Notes under the pieces: model-generated
Database searches by the model: none
What the model was told of the DNA's origin: nothing
Seen by the model: only the letters and a program-made list of their open reading frames with translations
Program-made: the position numbers and the translations under genes
Assembly (NCBI GenBank): GCA_021234155.1
Contig: JAJEKV010000096.1
Coordinates: 3,719,678-3,783,677 of the forward strand
Direction of reading: 5' to 3'
Source of the DNA: Isoetes taiwanensis
Lineage: Eukaryota > Streptophyta > Lycopodiopsida > Isoetales > Isoetaceae
DNA: 64,000 nt
Part shown: positions 43,405-53,189 of the stretch, one piece after another
Layout of the letters: every line of letters begins with the position of its first letter
How positions within the stretch are numbered: position 1 is the first letter of the stretch

Positions 43405-46289
43405 TTTTTTTTTTTTTTTTTTTTTTTTTATTAATGCAAATACGATAATTATGTTGGCTATGCAAATGGCAATTATGGCAATTTTGCCGGCTGTGTAGCT
43501 GAGAAACTGAGATTGGCATTGAGTATACTCAATCAGATAGTTACCTTTGACTATAAGATATCCATTATGTTAATTATCTTGCAGTGCAAGTTCATCTTTG
43601 GGTAAATTCAAGGGCCACGGCCCACGTGGTTTTTTTTGACATGGAAGTTTTATTTTTTGACATGGAAATGAATGATAAAGCTTTTAGATGTTTTAAGATA
43701 TGCATGCATTGGATTTAAATGCATGTTGGAGATGTGGAGGTTAACATGCAAATAATGCATGTAACTTTTTACCAAAGCTTTGCAAAACGTGGATGGGCTT
43801 TGCAAAACGTGGATTTTGATGGAGAGTTTCCATGGGCTTTGCAAAACGTGGATTTTCTATCGTACTATTACCATAAGGTATGTCGTATTGTATTGACATA
43901 TTTGCATATTAAATTTTTAGTATGGATCAGAGCATATTGCATATGCTCAGAGCATATTTTGCATATTGCATACTGCTCAGAGCATCAGAAAAGCAGGCGG
44001 ATATGGTCAAAAGCGCGTTGCCAAAATTTATGGTAGCTCCTCTAGACCTAATAATAAATATGTGCCGGTAAAGAACAGATGTGGTCAGATTGACCCATAT
44101 AGAATTTTGGACTGCATAAGCTTATGTTTTTCCGGATACCCTAAGCTAGAGCAGCCTTCTCCAGCGGCCAGTTTTGAATGGGTTAATTCCAGCATATGCC
44201 TTGATGTTTTGACGCTCCTTGAGCAAAGTTTCATATCTATCCGGGTCTCTATTAACACCTACGGATTCAGTAGCAGAGCTCCAATGCAAAATGGCTAGAG
44301 GTTGCTGCAGATGCCTTCTGTAGTAAATGGTTCAGATGGAATGGACAATCGCTCAGATAATCCAGTTCTCAAGAACTTTGTTTTAGTTTTCCCTTCTAAT
44401 GCAAAGGGTTATGCCATTATATGGATGAGGATCTGGCCAAAATCGTGGCTTCAATGGCAGAGATGACAGAATGGGTTACCGAAAAATGTATTATCGTTCA
44501 ACAACAAATGCCAGGAGATCATATATCTGCTCAAATGCCAACTTGACACAAGATTCAGAGGAAGATCTCCAAAACTTACAGGTTCTTTTAATCTGTTTCC
44601 AGATTTTGGCTTTCATAATATACAGGGCATTTGATTTGTTCTATTTAATAGGAACATTTAGTCTCCTTTTGTTTGGGGTTGTTAGATAGAACCCTGTAAT
44701 GCTGAGCATGGATATGTCTACATGAATAACTATGCAGAGTTACTATGCTGGCATATTACTATGCATGGATGGATGAATAACATGAATAACATGGATGGAT
44801 GTCTACTTGAATAACTATGCTGGCATATTACTATGCAGAGTTTTGTGTCCCAATAAAATACCGGTCATGGCCTAGTAGAGGGATCAACTGTCATGGTAAT
44901 TAGAATGTTTACATTCTTGAATTTATACAATACAAGAAGGATCTGATGACCTATGCATATCCGCTGGCCATGTGATAGAAAGTGATGTATGATAAGCTCT
45001 TTAAGTGTTGGCAGATGTCTATGCAGTTGCATTTTTTCTCCATGTATTCTTTTAGCTATTTTCAACTGGCAGGGCAAGAGGCACAATGGGTAATCAGCGA
45101 AGAGCTGAAAATCCCAATGTACCTTTTGGCCCTTGCCCTGATACCATTAACATGCTAACAGGGTATTGATTGGCTGCAGGTACGGGATTTTCTTCCCATT
45201 GTTCCCTTTGCTTTTGTAGTTGGATTTGGCTGGAAGAATGATGGAGATCTTACGCATTTTGTTGCTGAAGTTTGTCACTAAGAAGTTTACATTGGCAAAG
45301 GCATCACATAAACGGGTTTTTTTTAGAATATTATCATTTTAGCTTTGCTTTCTAGCAATAGTCTGTGACTAGAAAAGATCAGGCTTGTAATTAAAATACT
45401 ATCTGCTACATTAGTCTCCAGATATATTGAAACAATATGATGCTTACTGGATAAATACTTCTTGCAATGATTTATGATCAATACATGCTGAAATGCTTAA
45501 ATATTGACAAGACATTAATGATAAGAAAAGTACTTTTGTTGAAATATTATGATTCTATTGTTACTTTATGGATGAAAAAATGCTATATTGGCTGAAACAT
45601 ACAGGAATGAACAAGTAAAAATGGGTAAAAGGACACTGATCTAGAAATGCTCAGTCTAGTATCAGGGTGATAATATCGCCAAAGGATTGGCCAGAGCGTA
45701 TGTCCAGTCTAGGTTTACTAGTTCAGTTTGGTTTTTTTTTAGACACTTCATCACACTGGAGATATCTGGTGTTGTCCTCTACCTATTGGCTAGTTGTATG
45801 AGCATTTAAGCTGTCCTAAGCTGCAACTTAGGAAAAGTAAATATATGGCTGATTGCATTGATATTTCTAGTAGACAACATATTGATTTTGCAAAGTTACT
45901 TTTCTGTTAGATATTATTTATGCAGGACGCATGTGATGAGGAAGAATATGAGGTTATACCACCTACATGATACTATGGAAACATGCAAAATGCAACCAAG
46001 ATGAGATTGGCCATGAGGCTTGACACTATACTGATGCCAGTTGGCTCTATAGTTGTCTACTTTACATATGCCAGTTGGCTATATAATTATTTCAATATGA
46101 CAGCACACAACAGCACAGTGTGCTCTAGTTGGTGCTATAGTTTCCAAAAACTCCATTAACAAGGTATGTTCTAAATCTAGAATTTCCTTCTAAATCTAGA
46201 ATTTCCTTCTGCTTTAAATTATGGGATGAGGCTTAACCCCTGCTGTGGCAGTGGGGGTTAGCTCTCCCCATGGTCATAGATTGATATTA
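43405..46289. repeat. 2.85-kb tandem array, unit 1
   Basis: First of four near-identical units (others at 53,190, 56,092 and 58,918). It lacks the first ~40 bp (TCAAGGTGTGTTTACCCTCA..) of the other units and starts at a T25 run. Each unit contains three GCTTTGCAAAACGTGGAT motifs and scattered short frames. Fragments such as MDEDLAKIVASMAEMTEWV look protein-like but are not embedded in a traceable gene. It is separated from unit 2 by element 2. Confidence 0.95.
46286..46289 (+). other. Target-site duplication ATTA, left
   Basis: ATTA precedes the left inverted repeat of element 2 and is repeated at 53,186-53,189. Units 2-4 show the single ATTA of the empty site (GATATTATCAAGG at 56,085 and 58,911). 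Confidence 0.9.
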
Positions 46290-46307
46290 GGGTATAAAAT
46301 CACTCGT
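46290..46307 (+). repeat. Element 2 left terminal inverted repeat
   Basis: GGGTATAAAATCACTCGT, the reverse complement of 53,168-53,185 except one base. Confidence 0.9.
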
Positions 46308-46444
46308 GGGGTTGAAAAAGTAGTGTCCGGACGTCTGCTTGCTTTGCTTTGCTTTTGCTTTATCGAATTGCTTTGCTCGTTCTTCTCAGCACACAGCGAA
46401 CTGTGAATTCCCCCCAAACTCGATCACTCCTACGGATCGATGAC

Positions 46445-46627
46445 ATGGCTGTCCGATTATTGGGGAATCAGTTACGGTTGGCTTTGGCGGGAGGAATGAT
46501 GGAGTGTAATTGCGAAATTGAAGGAGGCAGGTTGGCGGGAACTGTCCTCTCTTGCCATTCTCAGAATTTGGTTACGGTGGAGAATCAGCGGATTGGAGTT
46601 TCTCATATTCATAATTTGAATGGATGA
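46445..46627 (+). CDS. Short ORF ahead of element 2 gene A
   Basis: A 60-residue ATG frame starting MAVRLLGNQLRLALAGGMME, immediately upstream of gene A and in the same direction. It may be a 5' exon of gene A or a separate small protein. No family is recognised. It overlaps the end of the left subterminal region. Confidence 0.3.
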   Translation: MAVRLLGNQLRLALAGGMMECNCEIEGGRLAGTVLSCHSQNLVTVENQRIGVSHIHNLNG

Positions 46628-46639
46628 AGATGAGAAGAG

Positions 46640-49600
46640 ACTGATTTTTCGTGAAAATTGATCTTTGCCGAAAAAAGAGGGAATCAAGGAAACGCAAAAG
46701 GGAATTGATGGAAGCGCCTGCTAATTCCAAAGAATTAAGCCTCAGTGTGAGAAGAATTCAGGAGATTTCAAAGGATATGCATGATTATTTTGAGGATCTG
46801 ACAAAACATGCCAATGCTTTAGATAAGGCTGCTATTGTGGACAGATTTGTAAGAAAGATAGAACCAAATGTACCTTTACAAGTAAGCGTTGCAGACAAAA
46901 GAGAGACAAAGGTTATGCAAAAAGTGATTGCTAATGTGAAGGAAACTATGCAGCTGCACAAACGAACCAGAAAGATTGACATTCTGGCAGCAAAAAGGTC
47001 AACTTTACAAATGGTTACATCCACAGAGAATAAACTTAATCATTCTGCAGTAGCCAGGCTGCTTGAAGTGCCTAGAAAATCTATTTGTGCAGCCTATAGA
47101 AGAAGAGTAATGGCAGAAAGGGAATCAGGTCCCTGGTCTATGTTTTTGAGGAAGAAAAGGTCTGATTCTGTCAGTGATGAAGTGAAAAAGGTTGTCTCAG
47201 TTTTCTGGACTGAAAACACAAGAGTTTCTCCATACAAAAAACATGTGAGGAAGTTTAAGACAGAAAATGGCAATAAAGTTGACCATCCAATCCATTTGCT
47301 TGAGGTCTCCCAGGTATTTATATCTGGAATGTTTCTGGTCAGCTGTTAATTTGTAGTGTTTGATAAAACTTTTCATGTTGAAGTTGAACAATTTATGCTT
47401 CACATGTTTTATGTATGAATTTGCTATCTGCATTGTTTCAGTCCCTATTGCTTTATAAATTTGCATTCTGCAATGTCTCAGTATCTTTGATTAATTACTT
47501 ATTATGATTGATTTGCTTCATTGTTTCAGTACTTTCATGATTTTGCTTTATGCATTACAAAATGAATTTTACATGTTGTCTGCAGCTCCAGTTCTATATG
47601 GCTTTCAAGCAACAATATCCACATATCAACATTGCACAACAAACATTTGAGAGGCTGAAGCCTTCATTTGTTAGAAGACTTCATGAGAGGAAACTTCTTT
47701 GCCAAGTCGATTATCACATCCATTTGGAATTTGTTCTTCAAACACCGAACAGAATAAGAACAGACCTAGAGGTGTTCATGAAAATTGTTCCCGCAATTGC
47801 GGTGTGTGTGTGAGAAGGAGATGAATGCAAAGCTAAATTGATGACTTACAAGTCTACTAGTGAGTTGTGGAGGGAACTTGTATGTGAAAAGCAAGATCCC
47901 TTAGAAGAATGGCACAAGCATTCTGTCTGATGGTTGCTTGTAAATCTTGTGGTTTGAAAAGGTACATTTAACATTCATGTATATCTATTTTGGAAATGAG
48001 CTAACGTTGTAGCTTTGGATTGCCAATCATCCAAAGGAAAAAGACAATGAAAGACATTTACATTGAGTGGAAACAGTTTGAGAAGGTATATTAATTTGTT
48101 TTAGTGTTATTTACTTTTTACTCAAACTTGTTTAGGACCTAACATCACCAAATTGTCTGCTGTATTGCAGCAAGAGCCCAGTAATTTGAAGGAGAGTTCA
48201 ATTAAGTAAGAGGGGAGGAAAAAAACCAACTAAAGTCACAAGATTAGCATACAAGTCTGCTCCAAAGACAAGAGTTTATTCAAGATGCCAACAAGACACT
48301 TGTGCAATTTGTTCCACATAATTACATCGGCACATTGGAGGGCAAAGCAATTTAAGCAATGCTTAGCCAACTTTCCAAAGAATACTATTGTATCGATGAA
48401 TTGATTTTCTTTGAGAACTATAGCCTCAAAATTCGGAAGGAAGTACAATCATGCCATTGGCATACCGACCAAATTACTATTCTTGTTCACATTACCTATA
48501 GACATCCCTCTGAAAAGGAAGAGGAAGAATTTAGGAACACAATCGATCTTGTTCGGATCGAGAAACAAGTTCAGTACGGATCGAAGAATAATTAAGAGAC
48601 ACATTTTTACATTTCTGATTGCAAGGAGCATTCAACTGAGTTTGTCAACCACTTGCTTGAAAGTCCATGCACAAAGTGGCTGAAACAAATGAATATAGAG
48701 TACAAAGAACCATGTTTTTGGAGTGATGGTTGCACATCTCAATTCAAAGGTGCGGACCCTTACGGTACATAGGTAGAAATTTTGTGAACAATCCTACTCT
48801 GAATATTTATGGTGTTTTTTTGCAAGTTCTCATGGTAAAGGAGAACATGATGGAGCTGGAGCTGTTTTGAAATTAATTCTAGCAAAGGAGCAACATACTT
48901 CATTTTATGCTCTGATGGAATTGCTTTGATGCTTTTGCTTTTTGCTTTTGCTTTTTGCTTTTGCTTTGATTAATGCTTTGACTAACTTTGCTTTGAATTG
49001 GCTTTGCATTTGCTTTCTGCATTCATTAAATTTGCTCTGCATTTGCTTTACATCCTTATGTTGGCTTTCATTCAATTCCAGTGGATGTCTCATTACTTTT
49101 GATTTACGCTTTGATTATCTTTGCTAACAATTTGCTCTTGCATTTGCTTTCTGAATTTGCTTTGCTTTGCTTTTGCATTAACTTGCTTTGAGTCAATGCT
49201 TTCCAGGTACTTTTGGAATATTGAAGCTAAGGACATAGATAAGTCTGAAAAGAAGGAATGGAAAACTTTGAATGGGAGCTCAAAGTTACATAGCATTAGG
49301 GCACTTGATAGGAAGGATCCAACAAAAAGTGAGTACCGGATGCCTTGCTTGTTTTTGCCAAGCATGTTTTCATGGAGATTGGGATAATTGCATTAACAAG
49401 AGAAGGATAGGAGGCTGGAAAGAAGGTGTATTAAAACCAAAAGAAGTACAACCCGTTGAATCTCCCGTATTATCCAATGAGGAGGAGGAAGAAGAAGATG
49501 ATGATGATGAGGGTGAGCTTGATTACCTCGGTGACATCTTAGAAGTTGGGGATAACTTTGCTGTACTGCGAAAGAAAATAATGATGAGGGTGTCGACTTT

Positions 49601-49900
49601 TACTTACTGCGGTGTCTTGAGACAAAGCAAACATTCTTTGGATTCTTATGTTGATGAGTGGGGAATGTATACAATGTTGGAGAGGTTATAGTATCAGGGC
49701 CACTACTATCAAGCAATTAGACACTCTAACTTTTCAATTGTTTGGTGGACAAGCCCGGTGGCTTCAATTCTGACCACTTGGTAAGGCATGTTAAGTTTGA
49801 CATGAATGATATTGGTGGCAACATGTACATGTTAGGAGAAGAGACCTGCCAGAAAAATCATGTCATCTTTACTTGCTCGGGAATGAGTTCAATGCTCTCG
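46640..49900 (+). pseudogene. Element 2 gene A: DDE-transposase-like, decayed
   Basis: Homologue of the minus-strand gene at 30.6-27.4 kb, with matching exon order: 46,640-47,313, 47,586 to about 47,965, 48,013-48,085, 48,171 to about 48,930 and 49,207 onward. Shared blocks include LNHSAVARLLEVPRKSICAA with ESGPWSMFLRKK (HTH-like region) and FERLKPSFVRRLHERK. Further ones are ENYSLKIRKEVQSCHW, CFWSDGCTSQFK, HGKGEHDGAGAVLK (read across frames) and ILEVGDNFAV. Many stops and frameshifts occur, and the first acidic position of the presumed triad is disrupted (CIDELIFFENY in place of VIDFAENY). Some breaks may be consensus errors. It is not functional as read. Confidence 0.65.
48925..49200. repeat. 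TTTGC-rich degenerate repeat
   Basis: Some 20 short blocks of TTTGCTTT, TTTGCATTTGC and similar lie in the position of the last intron of gene A. Shorter tracts of the same motif are at 46,332-46,375 and 53,117-53,147, near both ends of element 2. Confidence 0.85.
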
Positions 49901-50281
49901 ATTTGGGTTTCAGTTCACAAGTGCATAGTACAAAACATTGACATTCATATTGATATTGTTACAACAGTTTACAATAGAGTGCACAATGATGTGCATTCAA
50001 AATCGGCAAACGGGGAAAAAAAATTATGTATGCGGGTATATTCACATCTAACATTACATTGCACAATGATGTGCATTCAAAATGTGGCAACCAGGAAGAA
50101 AATTTTATGGTTGCCGGTGTATTTTTCACATCTTACACTTTTCTTGACATTCCTTAACATCCATTGCCTCACAAACTGTCTTCCGGGAACACGCAAGAGC
50201 GAGAACTCCGATTAAGGTAAGAAGATATGGCAAGCCAAACAAATCAAACAAATCAAGCAAAAAAATAAATTGCTTACCGAA
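49901..50281. other. Spacer inside element 2
   Basis: Between gene A and the phosphatase gene. Contains a ~75-bp imperfect direct duplication around TGCACAATGATGTGCATTCA (49,987 and 50,059). No gene seen. Confidence 0.5.
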
Positions 50282-50966
50282 GTTCCATCATGGCAACCGC
50301 ACATTTCCGCGGAATAGCCCATCTTGGATTCTCCCGCACATGCTTGGAACACAAATCCAAAATATCAAAGTCTTCTTGTTTGACAATTTACGGGGCAAGA
50401 TGTTCTTTCACAAATTTTGTAGGCTCGGGACTTTCAGCCCAACCAAACAAACATCCTTCATCTTTTCAAACCATTACATTGCCCTCATCAAACTGAAATG
50501 AGCTAACTATTAAAGAATGGTACACTTGGTGAAAAAAAAAAGATTTATCTGAGAGAATCATCCACCAACAAGACATTCTTCATTTCAGGATATGCTTCAA
50601 TGACATAAGAAAGTGGCTTCAAATAGACCGGCTTGTCTGGATTGGCTGGGTGTGGATAAGGCAATTTCAAACATTGTGCTCCTTCCCAAATGAACTTGAA
50701 CTTAATAAGATAATCTGCAGGCAACATCTGCTGCAGGCACTCAATGATGTTGTAGCGGTTCATACTGGACCAAATAGCAATTTCAAAATGTTCTAGGGCC
50801 CAGTCCATGAAATTATGCAAACCTGGTCTGCAAACCAGCACTTTGTTGGTTGTGTACAGTTTCTTCAGATTTGCAGGTATTGGTGTTCTGTGTTTGTCAT
50901 GCTTATGCCAACTCTTCATAAGCACACCATTCAAATCAAGGACCAACAGTTTGTCTTTGTGCCTCC
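50282..50966 (-). pseudogene. NIF/FCP1-like HAD phosphatase carried by element 2
   Basis: Minus-strand exon after a TTGTTTGTAG acceptor at 50,967. Motifs are KLLVLDLNGVLMKSW (HAD motif I), VLVCRPGLHNFMDWAL, IAIWSSMNRYNI (motif II, S/T) and KNVLLVDDS (motif III/IV). This is the catalytic fold of CTD-phosphatase-like (NLI-interacting factor) proteins, which dephosphorylate serine/threonine. Motif I reads DLN where most FCP1-like enzymes have DxD. TAA follows LVDDS, but the usual C-terminal part continues in the next ~260 bp with shifts (KFVKEHLAP, NPRWAIPRKCAVAMMEL, ending near 50,282). It lies between genes A and B. It could be element-encoded or captured host sequence. Confidence 0.65.
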
Positions 50967-51237
50967 CTACAAACAAGAGATACATTTTAAAAACACTTTA
51001 GACACAAACTAAGATATGACATTGTCAACTATGAAAAGATTACAGATTCACATATTCAATGAAAACATTTTATTTTAATGAAAAGTTTACAGATTCTAAT
51101 ATTTAGAAAAGATTTTATTTTAACAGAAATCTTACAAATTGAAAATATGACAATGTCAAATACAGAGTGGTTTACAGGTTCAAAGTTTAGCCCTTCCCAT
51201 TATAGGCATCTAATATTCTTTCTATTGGAGTCGTTTG

Positions 51238-51411
51238 TCACCTTTTTTGTAACTTGCACCTTCTCAAAGAACTACTTTGGGAATAGGTTTGATTGCTTTC
51301 TTCTTTTTGCTGGCCTGCCCGAAGACGCTTCCTTGAATTCTTTGTATTCTTTGTTGCATCCTCTTGAACTTCTCTTCCATCCTCCTCGATCGACTTCTTT
51401 GTCTTGCTCAT
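51238..51411 (-). CDS. Small highly charged ORF in element 2
   Basis: A 57-residue ATG frame starting MSKTKKSIEEDGREVQEDAT, rich in Lys, Arg and Glu. It directly follows the last recognised exon of gene B in another frame, so it may be gene B's C-terminal tail after a frameshift, or a first exon of the phosphatase gene. No domain. Confidence 0.35.
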   Translation of the reverse strand: MSKTKKSIEEDGREVQEDATKNTKNSRKRLRAGQQKEESNQTYSQSSSLRRCKLQKR

Positions 51412-53030
51412 CCACTGCTGGTAATTACATTTGTGGCATCCGCAATTGTGACCACCAATTTGTCCGACTCCTGGCGATCCACAATCTGTGGGTTATGCGT
51501 TCCCGCGGCATTCGATGTGAATATCCGAGTTGGAGTTACGGGATCGGGAAGAATAGTCTGGCGAGGTTCAAGGCTAGTTTCCTTGATATTGATTGTAGCT
51601 CTTCTCAACCTGCTCTTAATTCCCAAAGAAGCTCCTTCCCTCGAAGAACTTGGAATATTTTCTAAAATACCTTCATATGCACGGTCAGAATCACCAGCAT
51701 CTTCATCTTCATCAGCAAATTCACCAAATTCATCTAAATCCACATAGTCATCATGTTTCCTTTTTGTTGGTAACTTTTCCTGCAAATAACATGACCAAAA
51801 CTTTTCAACAAAAGCAATTTTCACAAATAAAGCAAAGCAAATAAATAATACTTACTTTCTTAGATGATTCTTACGTTTCTTTGTTCTTCTTTTTTCTTCT
51901 CCTTCATTTGCATTGGTCTCTAAGCCAAGTTCTTCAAAGAATTTCATTGGGACATCCATAGAACAATCCAGGCATTTTTATTCTCTACAAGAAGCGGTAC
52001 TGCAAATTAAATGATAAGCATGTTGGCATGGTAGCACTGCACTAATCTTGTAGTCATCTTGGAAAGCTAATCCACATGCAGAACATGGTATTTCATAACA
52101 CAATGGCAACCTGCTTTGCAATAACTTGAACTGAATACAGGAGGCATTTACACTACTCAAGTTATAGCAATTAGCCCTGTAATTCTTCCATTTGAGCAGG
52201 TCCCTTTCTAGCACTCCATGTAATGCTTCCAATTCATTCTTCTTCTCAACTTGATGATCATCCACCTTTTCAATAAGGCTCTCTAATTTCCTGCAATAGA
52301 ATTTCTCCTGCATCAAGTCCTGCATCAAGTCCTCAATTCTTTTCTTATCAGAATCAGACTTTTCTACTTTGGATTCCAAAAAATTGATCTCAGCCTGCAA
52401 CCTGCTTATGTCTTCTCTGCTTGCTTCGATCCTGGCAATATCTCTCTCATTCACATGTCTGTTTAGGGTGATCTTGCTTGCAATGTCTGCCAGATCTTTC
52501 TTGCACAATTCAAATTCACCCTCCAACCTATTCACTTCTTCATCCAAGACCCTAACATTAAACATTAAGCTACCTCTGTTTAGCAAAGGAACAAAGACTT
52601 GCCCGAGAGTAAACCTGCATTACTTGGCTTCAATGGTGTGGGATTTGGTGTGGTTCTTCTGCTCTTTGCCTGGAGAGGTCAAGTTTTCGCCAGGGAATGT
52701 TTTGGTTCGAGCTTAACTAGCTTCCTTGGGTACCTGTCAACTTGTTCTTTAAATGAAACCCAGTTTATCTTGTGTTCGTCCGGGTTAAGAGCTGCTCGAC
52801 TACAATTCTCCCAAGTAAATGCAAAGGCAAATTTCTTCCTGAGCTCATTGTTCGCCAGACCATGAGGATAAAGCTCTGAGATAAGAAAATCTAGCAGTTC
52901 TTTTAAATGAGGCTTCACATAAAATTTCTTAATTTTACCGTCAGTGAAGCCATGATTCCAGACTGATTCCCAATCCTCGTCGATGTTTTGATCCTCCAAC
53001 CATTTAATCCATTTCTCGCGGTACCATTCC
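51408..53030 (-). pseudogene. Element 2 gene B: conserved N-domain, coiled coil, RING-like protein
   Basis: Minus-strand exons at about 53,030-52,734, 52,551-51,856 and 51,780-51,408. The first junction keeps frame (DR|VLDEE). The N-terminal block (ESVWN..DGKIK..VKPH, GLANNELRKKFAFAFTW, INW) aligns with element 1 gene B. Next is a ~130-residue coiled coil (LDEEVNRLEGEFELCKKDL onward), then a RING-like finger: CSACGLAF..CQHAYHLIC..CLDC. An in-frame TAA (51,978-51,980) falls between the last HxxHxxC and CxxC, at a different place from the TAG in element 1, so the two nonsense changes are independent. The last exon is acidic (DEFGEFADEDEDAGDSD). No ATG was found in frame; a frameshift near 53,035 would connect to MAMK. 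Confidence 0.65.
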
Positions 53031-53167
53031 TTCGTCGTAAAGCTTCATCGCCATCGCCCGAGGTAGTTATGGCGCCAAAATTCGATTCCGAGCTAACCAA
53101 ATGTGAACCAAAAAAGTTTGCTTTTGCTTTGCTTTTTGCTTTGCTTTTTCGCGTTTTTTTGTACCCG

Positions 53168-53185
53168 ACTAGTGATTTTATACCC
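53168..53185 (-). repeat. Element 2 right terminal inverted repeat
   Basis: ACTAGTGATTTTATACCC, the inverse of the left end, with the second ATTA directly after it. Confidence 0.9.
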
Positions 53186-53189
53186 ATTA

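Larger units (their letters stand above)
46290..53185. mobile_element. Element 2: complete convergent mobile element, 6,896 bp
   Basis: Exact ends come from comparison with uninterrupted tandem units. Terminal inverted repeats are GGGTATAAAATCACTCGT (46,290-46,307) and ACTAGTGATTTTATACCC (53,168-53,185), matching at 17 of 18 with weaker similarity for another ~12 bp. The target duplication is ATTA. Contents: gene A (plus), a NIF/FCP1-like phosphatase gene and a small basic ORF (minus), and gene B (minus). TTTGC-rich tracts lie just inside both ends. This is a DNA-transposon organisation. A 4-bp duplication fits, for example, Sola-type elements, but assignment needs a search. Confidence 0.85.

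Noticed and set aside
51078-51665. 195-codon plus-strand ORF in element 2
   Set aside because: It lies opposite the recognised acidic exon of gene B and the charged minus-strand ORF, and its sequence has no protein-family character.
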